Origin: Prorocentrum cordatum
Lineage: Eukaryota > Sar > Dinophyceae > Prorocentrales > Prorocentraceae
Direction of reading: 5' to 3'
DNA: 64,000 nucleotides
Assembly: GCA_963575745.1 (NCBI GenBank)
Contig: CAUYUJ010010491.1
Coordinates: 408,494 to 472,493, forward strand
Shown: one piece after another, positions 30,430-41,000 of the stretch
Layout: each line of letters begins with the position of its first letter
How positions within the stretch are numbered: position 1 is the stretch's first letter
Notes under the pieces: generated by a model
The model's database searches: none
Told to the model about the DNA's origin: nothing
Seen by the model: the letters and a program-made list of their open reading frames with translations, nothing else
Program-made: the position numbers and the translations under genes

Positions 30430-32598
30430 CCTCCTCCCCCTCCTCCTCCTGCCCCTCCTCCTGCCCCTCCTCTTCCCCCCCCCTACTCCGACGACGACGA
30501 CTCCTCCTATATCCCCCCCCTCTTGGGGTATATGGCGGCTCACCCCGCCCTTTGTTCTTCTGCATGCTCCCCCGCTTCCCTCATCACCTCCACTCCCCTG
30601 GGATTCATTTCTGGACGGGCTGGTGGGGGCATTTTTTGATCGGCGGCTCCAAGGGCGATTCCAGAGAGCGGGTCGAGCAAGCTTGGGGCGGCAAGCAAGA
30701 TAATTGCCAGCGGAAGCCAAAGGCCAACGCCGGAATCACGTGCGAGAAACAAAATGAACCTAATTACGAAGCAGACACGAAGGCCGGCGGAAGGTCGCAC
30801 AACGGCGCCAGCTTCCACGGCACGGGCCGGCGCGAAGGCAGAGACACTGCGGGCAGCACGGGGCCCCAGAAGGTGCACCGCCAAACGCGGACAGGCGAGG
30901 CAGAGGCAGGCAGGCGCAGGAATAGGGGGGGGGAAGAGAAGGGCGGGAAAAGGGGGAGAGAGGGACAGGGTGGCAAAGGGAGCCTGACTCACAGAGCACC
31001 TCATGTGCTCGAAGACAGGTCGTCACTGAACCAGGCGTCAGTGGTCTGGTCGTGAGTCCCGAGTGGCAACTTCCTTGCGTCCGTGGACGGGGAGGGCGTC
31101 GCGTGGGACCACGGCGGCACTACCCACCGGCGTTCAGAGGCCCCGCCTGGGGGAGACTGCGGGCAGGTGTGCACCACCTGAACTCCGCAGAGGGGCAGGG
31201 CGTCGTTGGCGTCCGCGAGTGACAAATCCTACCAGAGGAAAGGGCCGATGTCGCTGGCATAGCCAGATGCCGGAGAACGCCTGCCAAGAGAAAGCAAGGC
31301 CCTGTCAAAGGATGCACCACTTGTACAGGAAGCCAGCCTCCACGGCCCACCTGCCAGTGCCCCATCGGGCGCACCCTGCCGTGTGGAGGGAGTGACCACC
31401 TCGGAGCGTGCGCGAAGAGGTGGTACTGTTGGGGGGAAGCCGACTGGCGTGCTCAGCACCTCAGCGCGCGTGGAGGAGGGGGGGGAGGCGCGGCCGACAG
31501 CCGCAAATCAAGTGGATACTGGAGGAAGGAGAGGCGCAGGTGGGCCAGGCGACACAGACTGCCGAGGACCCGACAGAGCGTTGACAGGGGCGCGTCAGGG
31601 GGGGAGGTCGTCGGCGTCGCGCAGCGGGACGGGCCCGTCGTGGAAAGGCTGAGCCTGCCAAAGGATGAACCACTTGTGAAGGAGCGTGCCTTGCCCGGGC
31701 CCACCCGCAGGCGGCGGTGGAAGCGGGCAGGCGCGCGCGCGCACCAAGCCGCGGCCACGGGCGAGCGCACTCCGTCGCAGGAGCTGGGGGGACAACCTTC
31801 ACAGCAGTGGGCCGGGCCCGCCGTGGGAAGGAGGAGCCTGCCAAAGAAATACCACTTGTGCAGGACGGCAGCGTCATCAGTGGCTGTTCTCCCGCATGGG
31901 CCTGCGTAAGGGCCGGCGAATGGCTGCGTTGTCCTGCGTCTGGATGGCTGTCCCGTGGCCCCCCTGCTGCGAGCGTGGCTCAGTCAGAGGACGGCTGACG
32001 GACGGATTGTCCAGAGGGTATGCTCGGCGGTTTCCGCGGCCCCCGTCGCTTCCGCCGTGACTTCCCGCACCTTTTTCCTCTGGCCTGTTGTCACTGTTGG
32101 AGGGGGGATAGTGTGACTGGTCGGAATGCGGTCGTCTGTCGTTGCCGTCAAGGCCGACATCGCGTCGCGCACGTGGTCGCGGCCGTCGTCGTCGTCGTCA
32201 AGAGGGCCCAGCAGCGCGCTGCAAGAGTGGTTCACCTCATGGGGGGAAGGTGCCCGCCACGCAGAGGACCCAACAGAGCGTTGCAAGAGCGGTGCACTTG
32301 AAGGGGGGGAGGCGCCCGCCCGGCGGGGAGGAACGACTCCACCGGACCGCGGCCACCATAATGGAAGCGTGGAAAAGGTAGAGGGGCAACGCACAGTGAT
32401 CTCCCTGCTGCGAGCGCGGCTCAGCCAGAGGACTGCTGACGGACTGACTGACCAGAGGGGGGGGCTCCACGGCTTCCGCAGCCCCCGCCGCTTCCGCTGT
32501 GACATTCCGCTCCGATCCTCTGGCCTGTTGCACTGTTGGAGGGGGGAGTCGTAAGTTCGACAGGTCGGAATAGGGTCGTCTGTCGTTTGTGGTCGCCG
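30430..32598. other. GC-rich repetitive stretch without a recognisable gene
   Basis: It begins with a CTCC-rich tract (30430-30530). From 31250 a degenerate repeat recurs: GCCAAAGGATGCACCACTTGT at about 31303, GCCAAAGGATGAACCACTTGT at about 31656, GCCAAAGAAATACCACTTGT at about 31840, with looser copies near 32220 and 32280. Many open frames exist on both strands because AT-rich stops are rare; none shows a domain. Confidence 0.5.
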
Positions 32599-33417
32599 TC
32601 AGGGTCGACGTCGCGGTCGCGCTCGCGGTCTAGAGGACCCAACAGCGCGAAGCAAGAGTGCCGAGTGGCGCACTACAGCCCGACCGGCATATGGTAACCC
32701 TGCGGCCGAGACCATAGAGGACCCAACAGCGCGCTGCAAGAGCGGTTCGCCCGACGGGGGGAAGGTGCCCGCCAGACGCGAGTATTGGACAGAGGGGGGA
32801 AAGAGAGAACCCAACAGAGAGCGTAGCAAGAGTGGAACAAGAGGACCATGGTGAGAGAAGGGCGCCAGCCCGTCGGGGGGGCGCAGTGCCACGCGAGCCG
32901 GGCGCCACCGACCCAGGTGCAGCTGCCACTGCCGGGCCCAGTCGACGTTGAGGCCCAGCGCGTCGCTGAGGACCCGTACGTCGCACTTGTGGCTGCGGAA
33001 GGACTCCAGGAAGAGGTGGCAGGTTTGCGGGTCGTGCCGAAGCGGGACGAGCGCGCCCTTGCTGCCGGGCACAGACTGCCGCTTGGCGAAAGCGTGCCGG
33101 GTGTCAGTGAACATCGATCCGAGTGTGACTTGGAGTCGTCGCATCGCTTCGCCGGGCGTCTCCCCGGGGAGGTCCCACTGGATGTTGTTGATTCCTGTTT
33201 TGTACAGCTGCTGCCCCGTGTTGGGGTCTTTGGGCTCTGGCCATTGCCGCGGGTCGGGCCTCTGGCGTGGCCGTGCGTCCTTGCCGCAAGTTTCCACCGC
33301 AAGGGCCTCGCTGCCCTGGCCGGAGGGCTCGCGATCTGCTCGCGGCAGCTCCAGCTGCACGCCTGGCAGGACTTTGTGGGGAAATGCAGGCCTCAAGGTT
33401 GGCCGCCAGGCTGGCAT
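32599..33417 (-). CDS. Hypothetical coding exon
   Basis: An open frame of 272 codons. Its first two thirds read like real protein, e.g. DPNTGQQLYKTGINNIQWDL, PGETPGEAMRRLQVTLGSMF and RHDPQTCHLFLESFRSHKCD. The last third (after about 32840) becomes a GC-rich translation with repeated SSxxxGxLPP patterns. No family is recognised. It lies in the region downstream of the spliced-leader relicts and could belong to the same retrocopied transcript. Confidence 0.35.
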   Translation of the reverse strand: MPAWRPTLRPAFPHKVLPGVQLELPRADREPSGQGSEALAVETCGKDARPRQRPDPRQWPEPKDPNTGQQLYKTGINNIQWDLPGETPGEAMRRLQVTLGSMFTDTRHAFAKRQSVPGSKGALVPLRHDPQTCHLFLESFRSHKCDVRVLSDALGLNVDWARQWQLHLGRWRPARVALRPPDGLAPFSHHGPLVPLLLRSLLGSLFPPSVQYSRLAGTFPPSGEPLLQRAVGSSMVSAAGLPYAGRAVVRHSALLLRAVGSSRPRARPRRRP

Positions 33418-33605
33418 GGCACGGCGCGGGGGGAACTGCTCACCATTGGGAGGCCTGTGCCAGGATGGGAGTTGTGCCCATGGCCTGCAGCAGGGGCGCC
33501 CTGCGCAGCACTGTGCGTCCGCGTATAGTGGCCCGAGTCGTCAGACTCAGCCTCAGCCCGGGGATGCCCTCCTTGCACGGCGCGGGGGGAACACGGCGCA
33601 ACCAC

Positions 33606-33705
33606 GTCGTTGTCGGCGTCTACGTCGTCGACCTCGGCGTCGTCGGCGTCGGCGTCGGCGTCGGCGTCGTCGTCGGCTTCGGCGTCGGCCTCGGCTTCGC
33701 CTGCG
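33606..33705. repeat. GTCGGC-rich duplicated block, copy 1
   Basis: CGTCGTTGTCGGCGTCTACG and on, nearly identical to 34633-34732. On the minus strand it encodes an Asp/Ala-rich run (DADADADADD). Confidence 0.75.
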
Positions 33706-34632
33706 CCAAGATGTGGGTTGCGCCCATGTCCGGCTGCGAGAGCGCCCTGCGCAGAAGGAGGAGGAGGGGGGGGAGGAGGCGCAGCCGATAGCCGCAAGAT
33801 CTAGTAAATTGAAGGAGGGGAGGGAGGGGTCGGCGATGTGAGTACGCATGGGGCAGGTCGACTCTTCAGTGGTAGCTCTTTCCGCGTGGGCCTGTGGAGG
33901 GTCTTCTGTCACCACAGGCGGGGGGATTGCGTGGTCCCCCGGCTGGGTGCGTGACTCCCCCGGGGGAGTGCTGACGGAATGGTTGTCCTGAGGGGGGTGT
34001 CCCGCGGCTTCCGCAGCCTCCGCCGACTCCGACGTGACTTCCCGCTCCTTTCCTCTGGTCTGTTGGTCCTGCTGGAGGGGGGAGTGGTTAGAAAGAGCCG
34101 TACACTGGTCACTGCACGTCGCCTCCTCTCGAGGGTCGTTCGTATGAGCCGCACCCTGGAAGCTGCATCCCGGAGGACTGCTGGCGCGCTGGTTGCACTG
34201 TGGGGGAAATTCCGCGGCTTCCGCAGCCCCCGCCGTCTCCGCCTTGACTTCCCCCTCCATTCCTCTGCCTTGCTGGCACAGAGGACTGCTGACGGACAGT
34301 TTGACCAGAGAGGGGTACTCCGCGGCCTCCGCAGCCTCCGCCGTCTCCACAGTGACTTCCCGTTCCTTTCCTCTGGCCTGCTGGTACAGCTGAAGGGGGG
34401 GAACGTTCGTGTGAGCTGTACACTGGACACTGCAGGCTACCTCCTCTCGATTCCCCACTGGGATGCCATCGTCTGACCACGATGTGGGGGGGGGTATCGT
34501 GGCCTCTGCCTCAACCGCACCTCGGTCCCCTCTGGGACGTTGTCTTCTGTCGACGAAACGGGGGGAGGCAAGCTGCCGCTGCTGCTGCTGCAGCAGGTGC
34601 TGCGGCAGCTGTGGTGCTGCAGCGGGTCGGCG

Positions 34633-34732
34633 TCGTCGCTGTCGGCGTCTACGTCGTCGACGTCGGCGTCGTCGGCGTCGGCGTCGGAGTCGGCGTCGTC
34701 GTCGGCTTCGGCGTCGGCCTCGGCTTCGGCGT
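34633..34732. repeat. GTCGGC-rich duplicated block, copy 2
   Basis: Second copy of the 33606-33705 block. An extremely GC-rich GCGGCGCCGGCC-type stretch follows to about 35110. Confidence 0.75.
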
Positions 34733-35263
34733 CGGCCTCGGCGTCGTCGTCGGCCGCGGCGGCGCCAGCCGCGGCGGGCCCAAGCGCGGCGGCGCGGGCC
34801 ACGGCGGCCGCGGCGCCGGCCGCGTGGCCCGCGGCCGCCGCGGCGGTCGCCTCCGCCACGGCGGCGGGCGGCGGCGGCGGCGGCAGCAGCGGCGGCGGCG
34901 GCGCCGCCGCCGGCCGCCCAGCCCGCGGCGCCAGCCCCAGCGGCGCCCGCGGCGCCGGCGACGCCGGCGGCGCCCGCGGCCCCGCCGGCCGCCCCGGCCC
35001 GCGGCGCCGGCCCCAGCGGCGCCCGCGGCGCCGGCGGCGCCAGCGGCGCCGGTCCCAGCGGCGCCCGCGGCAGCAGCCTGGCGCTGCCGCCGCCGCCGCG
35101 CAGCAGGCGTCTCGGGGCGCAGCGGCGGCCGCCACTCCCTCCAAGGCTTCACAAGAATGGCTGAGCCGGCAGCCCAGCCTGCACCAGCGGCAGCCGCTCC
35201 CGCCCACGGGTCGGCCGCCTGCAACGGGTCCGCGGCGCGCCGGCGGCGACTCTGCCACGACAT
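34649..35263 (-). CDS. Putative ORF downstream of spliced-leader relicts
   Basis: A first ATG at 35263 opens a frame starting MSWQSRRRRAADPLQAADPW and continuing LVKPWREWRPPLRPETPAAR, then degenerating into Ala/Arg/Gly repeats. The start lies about 45 bases below the tandem relict at 35307-35338, where the start of a recycled mRNA would be expected. There is no domain, and the GC-rich part may be fortuitously open. Confidence 0.3.
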   Translation of the reverse strand: MSWQSRRRRAADPLQAADPWAGAAAAGAGWAAGSAILVKPWREWRPPLRPETPAARRRRQRQAAAAGAAGTGAAGAAGAAGAAGAGAAGRGGRRGRGRRRRRRRRGRRWGWRRGLGGRRRRRRRRCCRRRRRPPPWRRRPPRRPRATRPAPRPPWPAPPRLGPPRLAPPRPTTTPRPTPKPRPTPKPTTTPTPTPTPTTPTSTT

Positions 35264-35306
35264 AGCGGCCGCCGCGGCCGCCGCGAGAGCGCCCTGCTGC
35301 TCTGGA

Positions 35307-35338
35307 CTCGAGCCAGAGCGGCTTAAGCCAGGCTACGG
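35307..35338 (-). other. Tandem spliced-leader relicts (full-length deleted copy plus truncated copy)
   Basis: The minus strand reads CCGTAGCCTGGCTTAAG (35338-35322), the leader lacking four central bases, directly followed by CCGCTCTGGCTCGAG (35321-35307). The latter matches the truncated leader CCATTTTGGCTCAAG at 11 of 15 positions. Full leader plus truncated leader is the known signature of a trans-spliced mRNA copied into the genome and trans-spliced again. Confidence 0.65.
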
Positions 35339-35575
35339 ACCTGGTGGGGGTACGCGAAGCGTTTAGAATTCCACCAGGAATGCACACAGGTCTATGGTGA
35401 CCGCCTGCTGTCCCTGCTCGCCTGGATTGTTCCGGAACTCGCGAAGCGTTTCCTTGCAAGAGAAGCGTATGCACAATGAAACATGTAAGGATCCACCGAC
35501 AGTCTATCATCTCGGTTTGGCACCTGAAAGAAATCAAGTTCTCGACAGCGAGATCAAATTTGAAAAGATGATCGT

Positions 35576-35611
35576 CTGAAGCCAAAACGGCTTGAGCCAA
35601 AATGGCTACGG
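35576..35611 (-). other. Perfect DinoSL followed by a truncated relict leader
   Basis: 35611-35591 on the minus strand is the dinoflagellate spliced leader with no mismatch over 21 bases. The next 15 bases (35590-35576) read CCGTTTTGGCTTCAG, 12 of 15 matching the truncated leader CCATTTTGGCTCAAG that arises when splicing uses the AG inside an older leader. The perfect copy marks a recent retrocopying event. It lies about 250 bases upstream of a second, older tandem relict. Confidence 0.9.
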
Positions 35612-36580
35612 AGGGGGGTCTAATACCCGTCGTGGTGCTGACAGAGTCCAGGCCCTAATGAAGCCGCTTTGTGGGCCTCTTGGAAGCCTCGTGGTGGCCT
35701 TTGGGGGGCATCCTAGAGCCTCTTCTGGACTTCTTGGGGGCCTCTACGGTACGAACACCAATGAGGTCTTGATGATTTTGGCTTCTTGGAGGCTTCCTGG
35801 ACGGCATCCTGTGACCCTCTTCGGGCCTTCGTCGGCCGTTTAGGGGGCCTCCTGGGCCGTCTTGCGGCCGTTCTGGACCGTCTTGAAGCCGCCATGGCAG
35901 CCTCTGAAGGTCCTCCAGGGCCGCCAACGACACCCTCCGAGGCCCAGAGAGGCTGGCCCCGGGCCAAAGTTTGACGCTTGGGGAGCTTTGGAAAAGTCCC
36001 AAGGACCCGGTCGCCAGGCATGTGATATGTTAGACCTGGTTGTTGGGGTTTCGCCCGATGGGCGCCCGTGGGCGCATTGTGGGCGCTCCGTGCGAGGTGC
36101 CCGATCTAAGTTTGCGTTTCGTAAGCGTCCGTGGGCGCCTCGCGGGCGCCTCCTCACCCCTCCTTATGCCCGTCCCCCTCCTCCTGTTCCTCCTGTTCCT
36201 CGTCCTCCTCCTCCACTCCCTGCTGCTCCCCCTCCTAACCCAACCTCCTCCTGCTGTTCCCTTTTCCCACTTCCCCAAAACCTCGTGTTTTTTCTACATT
36301 CCCCTTCCTCTCCTTCCTCCTCCGTCCTCCGTCCCCCTCCTGACTACACCCATCACCCCTCACTCATATCCCCCCTCACTCCCCATTTTCGGGGGAAAGC
36401 AAAGGTGGGCTATGGCCCACGGTGGGGGTGAAGGAAAATCACTCTGGATGGCTCCTGGATGGAAGGAATGTCAGCCTCAGGATGGGTTCGCTCTTGAACT
36501 CCACTCTACATGCTGTGGACTTTCAGCTTTGGCGATTATACATTTGTTCGTCTCAATACTGGACAAGCAGATTCACCGAT
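35612..36580. other. Intergenic or intronic stretch with short GGCCTCTTGG-type repeats
   Basis: 35640-35960 is rich in CTTGGxGGCCT and CCTCCTGGGCC variants, and 36170-36400 is a pyrimidine-rich CTCCTCC tract. No coding motif is visible. A further exon of the gene at 36581 could hide here, but I cannot identify one. Confidence 0.4.
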
Positions 36581-37131
36581 TCACCTGTGTGTGAGGTTCA
36601 TGCTTAATTGGCCAGTCTGGTTACGCGGCAAAAATATCGCTGACACCTGTGCATAAAGGTGCTGGTCGTCCCAGCGGTACTTCCAGATGCCACCCGTCTG
36701 CAGAATGTACTCGATCGCGGATCGATACTGCAACCCCTGGAAGAAACTCAAATCCCCAGCGCCGATGAAGCCAGGCCAATGTATGTTTCGGTCCATATAG
36801 TCTTCATAGAACGTTCGGTTTGGCGGGGTGATGTGCTGCAGGGCAACAAACTCCCTAAGAGCCGCCGGAAGCCCTTTATCACAGGCAGAGTGCGGCGCTT
36901 CCCCATAATAAGAAAACATCCACCCCTTCTGCTCCATAACTACGAACGGATCTTCAGCTGGACTCTCGTGAAGTTCGACTTCCGCGTCCACTCTCATCCA
37001 GTACCGGTACTTACTCAGCGCCGATGTGCCGAAAAACATAGCATAGGTGAATATATCCGCCGCCACGCTTGCAGAGCCGTCGATGTGTGTCAAGCCCGTT
37101 TGCGCCTTGAAAAGGATGTACATTACTGGTC
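36581..37131 (-). CDS. GT15-type glycosyltransferase (Kre2/Mnt1-like), exon 2
   Basis: Encodes the catalytic half: FGTSALSKYRYWMRVDAEVE aligns with the GT15 block around YYWRLEPDVEF, then DPFVVMEQKGWMFSYY, GAGDLSFFQGLQYRSAIEYI, GIWKYRWDDQHLYAQVSAIF and LPRNQ, each in family order. GT15 enzymes are Golgi type II membrane alpha-1,2-mannosyltransferases. The acceptor is after CGTAAG (exon from 37131) or after CCAG (from 37125); both are in phase with exon 1. Joined, the two exons give 1080 nt, 359 residues plus stop, against about 440 for yeast Kre2. The stop (CACAGGTGAATC) overlaps a splice-donor look-alike, so a third exon is possible. Confidence 0.6.
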
Positions 37132-37945
37132 CTTACGAAGCAAAAATGAAAAGGCCCACTCACAGAACACACAGCCACCACTGAAAACGACCAGATCCCC
37201 AGCTATTTGGGCCTCGCATGACAAACTCATATGTGATATGGCAAACCTTTTGGCGAGTATAGGTTCACCAGCCCCGAAGAACGTAAAGCCGATGTTACAA
37301 AATATCCCCACCCAATGATTCACAGGTAACTTTCTGACAATCCTGATATGATTACACAGGTATTCCCATCCAAACGACAGATTCCCAATCGCGTATACAA
37401 TATTAAAAGCTCCAACATTAGAAAAAACATCGGGCGAGCATCGACGCCCGCGAATCCGTCCCCATCTTGGACGGCGAACGAAGAAACCTGGGAAACACGT
37501 CGGGAAAGTTAAAAGGAGGGGGGGGAGGGGGACGAAGGCAGCGGAACGCGATTGGCAGAGGAGGTGGGAAGAGGCGGAGGGCGCGAATCTTCCCCTCGCC
37601 ACGCCTGACGCGCCCGCGGACCGCTCCATGCCCAGCCGGGCACGGCGATATAAGCGCGGGCACGAGAAGAGGGGGACTCTGGTCATGGTCCTGGTCGTAA
37701 TGGTGATCCTGCTCATGGTCCTAATACTGATCCTGGCCCTGATCTTACTCCTGCATCCCGTTCCTCATCCTACTCATATTCCTGCGTTTGATCGTGCCCG
37801 TGACCTGATACTCGCTGTCTGGTCCCGATCCTGCTCCTGATCATATCCTCATCCTGACCCTCCCAGCCGCCGGTCCGTCTACTCCCACCCCGGTGCCCTG
37901 CTCTGACCTCTCCGTCCTCGCCCAACTCTGCCATCCTGCTGACCC

Positions 37946-37999
37946 GACCCTCCTCCTCCTCCTCCTCCTCCTCCTCCTCCTCCTCCTCCTCCTCCTCCT
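37946..37999. repeat. CTC trinucleotide repeat
   Basis: About 18 uninterrupted CTC units. Confidence 0.95.
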
Positions 38000-38280
38000 A
38001 CAAAGGAGGGTTGGGAGAAAGAATTCTGCTGGACTAGGCCGCGTTCGACCACAGATGCACTGGCGCCGATGCTGAGTTCAACCTCCAAGGAGTTGCATCT
38101 TGATTGAAGGGCCCCCAACGGGACCCGAAAAGGCCCCCACCAGAAGTGGGCACCGCGACATGCATGCGACGCCACGGCATGCCGAAATGCAACGTTGCGT
38201 TGGCGCAACTGCTGCGTGCGTATGCTGGCAGATAAGCGCGGCAGCGCCACTGGATAGTTCATCTGCTCATCAGATCCAAG

Positions 38281-40610
38281 ATCGCCCCCTGACGGCCCAA
38301 TGGGCCCCAAAGACGGCCCCAATACGGCCCAAGAGAATCCCAAGACGGCCCCAATAGGCCCCCAAGACAGCCCAAGGCGGTCCCAGGAGGGGCCCAAGAG
38401 GGGGAACACGGATTGACATTTCAAGCCCTTCGCCCCAAGATGACACCCGTTTCGCCAGTAGGCCCCCAAGAGGCCCCCAGAAGACCTAGGAAGCCCCCAG
38501 CGGTCCCAGAAAGGCCTGAGGCCCCCGAGGGGCCCCCGAGAGGCCCCAAGACACACCAAAACTTCCTCCAAGAGGCTGCCGGAAGGACACTAGATCCGCC
38601 GCCCCCTGTCGATTCATCGCGGGGGTGCCTGGCGTGCCAGATCCTCTCGTTTCTAGTTTTGGCTCTTTTCCAAAAGAACTCCACCTGGGGCTCCAGCGCG
38701 TCCCGCCGGGGTCCCGGGAAGGATCTCAAAACCTGGTTGCAAAGGCTTTCCCTGCTCCAGACGGCCCCAAGACGGCCCAAGATGGTCTCTAAGATGCATC
38801 CAAGACGGCCAAGATGGCCTCCAAGACGGCGAACATGGCTCCAAGATGCCTCCCAGACGGCCCAAGATGCACCCAAGACGGCCTAAGATGGCCTCAAGCT
38901 GGCCCAAGACGGCCCAAGAGAGCTCGAAGAGGCTTCCAAGAGGTCATCCAGGAGGGCCGAAGAGGCCAAAATCATTGATGTTCTCTTGGTTTTTGAAGAA
39001 TTTGGGAATTTGCTTCTTCTCGGCATTCCGAAGGCTCAAGACAGCCCAAGAGGCCCCCAAGATCGTCCAAGAGGCCCCCAAGAGGGCCCCATGACGGCCC
39101 AAGTGGCCTCCAAGACGGCCCCAAGAGGGCCCCAAGACGGCCCAAGAGGCCTCCAACACGCCCAAGATGGCCTCTAAGACGCCCAACATGGCCTCCAAGA
39201 CGGTCCCGAAGCGCCCCAAGAGAGCCCCAAGTCGGCCCAGAAAGGCCCCCAAGACGGCTCCCGACGGCGTCAGACGTGCCAGGAACCCACCAAGATGGCC
39301 TAAGTTGGCTCGAAGCTGGCCCAAGACGGCCCAAGAGGCCCCCAAGAGGGCCTCCAGGAAGGCCAGAAGAGGCCAAAAACATTGACTTTCCTTTTAAGGT
39401 TGTTTAAGGATCTTGACATTTCCTTCGTTTCGGCCTTCCGACGGCCCGAGACGGCCCAAGAGCCCCCAAAGATTGCCAAAAGATCGCCCAAGAGGCCTCC
39501 AAGATGGCCCCAGAACGGCCCAAGACGGCCGCAAGAGGCCCCCAAGACGGCACAGGAGGTCTTTAAGACGCCCAAGATGGCCTCCAAGACGGCCCTGGAG
39601 CATTCAAAGAGCCAATAGAGGCCCCCCAAACGGCTTGCGACGGCGTCAGACGGACCAGGAGCCCACCAAGACGGCCGAACATAGCCCTAAGATGGCCAAG
39701 ACGGCCCAAGAGGCCTCCAAGACGCTCAAGATGGCCTCCAAGACGGCCCAAGAGCCTTCCAAGACGACCTCCAAGAGGGTCAAAATGGCCTCCAGACGGC
39801 CAAGATAACCTTCTGGCCTCAACGTTCGGCCACACAGGCGCTTCCAAAAAGGCAGGGGGCGGCGGTGATTCGCCGTCGGCGTCTTCGATCCGCCGCCCCC
39901 TGTCGAGTCATCGCAGGGGTGCCTGGCGTGCTAGACCCTCTCGGTTTGGGAGGCTCGTCCGGAGGTGGTTGCCGTGGGTTCTCCTGCCCCAGACGGCTCC
40001 AAGATGGCCCAAGATGGCTTCCAAGATGCTTCCAAGACGGCTAAAATGGCCCCAAGATGCCTCCAAGACGACCCAAGATGCACCCAAGACGGCCTAAGAT
40101 GGCCTCAAGCTGGCCCAAGACGGCCCAAGAGGCCCCGAAGAGGCCCCGAAGAGGCCTCCAAGACGGGGAGGCCTCCAAGAGGTCCTCCAGGAAGGCCCGA
40201 AGAGGCCAAAATCATTGATTGTCCTGAGGTGTTTGAAGGGTTTGTGCATTTGCGCAGTTTCGGCTTTCGGACGGCCCAAGAAGGCCCAAGAGGCCCCCAA
40301 GATCGCCCCCACAGCCTCCAAGAGGCCTCCAACATGGCCTCAGGACTGCCCAAGAGACCCCCAAGACGGCCCCAAGAGGGCACAAAGACGGCCCAAGGGG
40401 CCTCCAAGACGCCCAAGATGGCCTCAACGACGGCCCTGGAGCACCCCAAGAGGGCCCCAAGTCGGCCCAGAAAGGCCCCCCGAACGGCTTCCGACGGCGT
40501 CAGACGGGCCAGGAGCCCACCAAGATGGCCGAAGTTGGCTCGAAGCTGGCCCAAGACGGCCCAAGAGGCCTCCAAGAGGGGCCCCAGGAAGCCCAGAAAA
40601 AGACACTAAC
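38281..40610. repeat. AAGACGGCCC / AAGAGGCCTCC minisatellite
   Basis: Hundreds of 10-12 bp variants (CCCAAGACGG, CCAAGAGGCC, CCAAGATGG) broken by two recurring modules. Module M (GAAGAGGCCAAAATCATTGAT to CTTCCGACGGCCC) is at about 38950, 39357 and 40193. Module N (TCCGCCGCCCCCTGTCGA) is at about 38590 and 39890. Confidence 0.85.
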
Positions 40611-40759
40611 CCCATGCTGCAGATAATAAACCCTAAGGGATAATAAAGTTCGGGGTTTTCGGGGGGATAATAAAAGTTGCCCGCCAGAACCAGCATAAAG
40701 AGATATCAAAAGGAAAAAGCCAAAGATATCTTGAGAACCCTTGGTCTTTGGCCCTCTAT

Positions 40760-40919
40760 GAGACATCCTCAACAATGATTTGTCTCGGTTGAGACATCCT
40801 CAACGAATGGCTTGTTTCGCTTGAGACATCCTCGAAATATTTGCCTGTTTCGCTTGAGACATCTTCAAATTATTGCTTATTTCGCTTGAGACATCCATGA
40901 AATCATTGCTTGCTTCGAA
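40760..40919. repeat. 32 bp tandem repeat, five units
   Basis: Units start GAGACATC at 40760, 40791, 40823, 40856 and 40888 and mostly end GCTTGTTTCGCTT. The start is the reverse complement of GAGGATGTCTC, which recurs in the composite element at 17190-18060. Confidence 0.85.
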
Positions 40920-41000
40920 AAAAAACCTACCAAGGCTAGGGCGCACCCCCGAGCGCCCACTTGCGCTGGAGCCGCTCAGAGAGCGCCTGTACAACAGGCT

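Larger units (their letters stand above)
31990..34400. repeat. Dispersed degenerate repeat (CTTCCGCAGCCxCCGCCGxCTCC type)
   Basis: About five imperfect units near 32030, 32470, 34010, 34215 and 34325. Each has CGGCTTCCGCAGCC, then GTGACTTCCCGCTCC and TTTCCTCTGGCCTG(T/C)TGG, often followed by GGAGGGGGGA and CAGAGGACTGCTGACGGAC. On the minus strand they encode repeated EREVTxExAEAAEAAE and SVSSP segments. Confidence 0.6.

Noticed and set aside
37123-37716. 197-codon minus ORF next to GT15 exon 2 as an extra exon
   Set aside because: It has no similarity to GT15 sequence, lies upstream of a good acceptor, and the exon 1-exon 2 phase fits without it.
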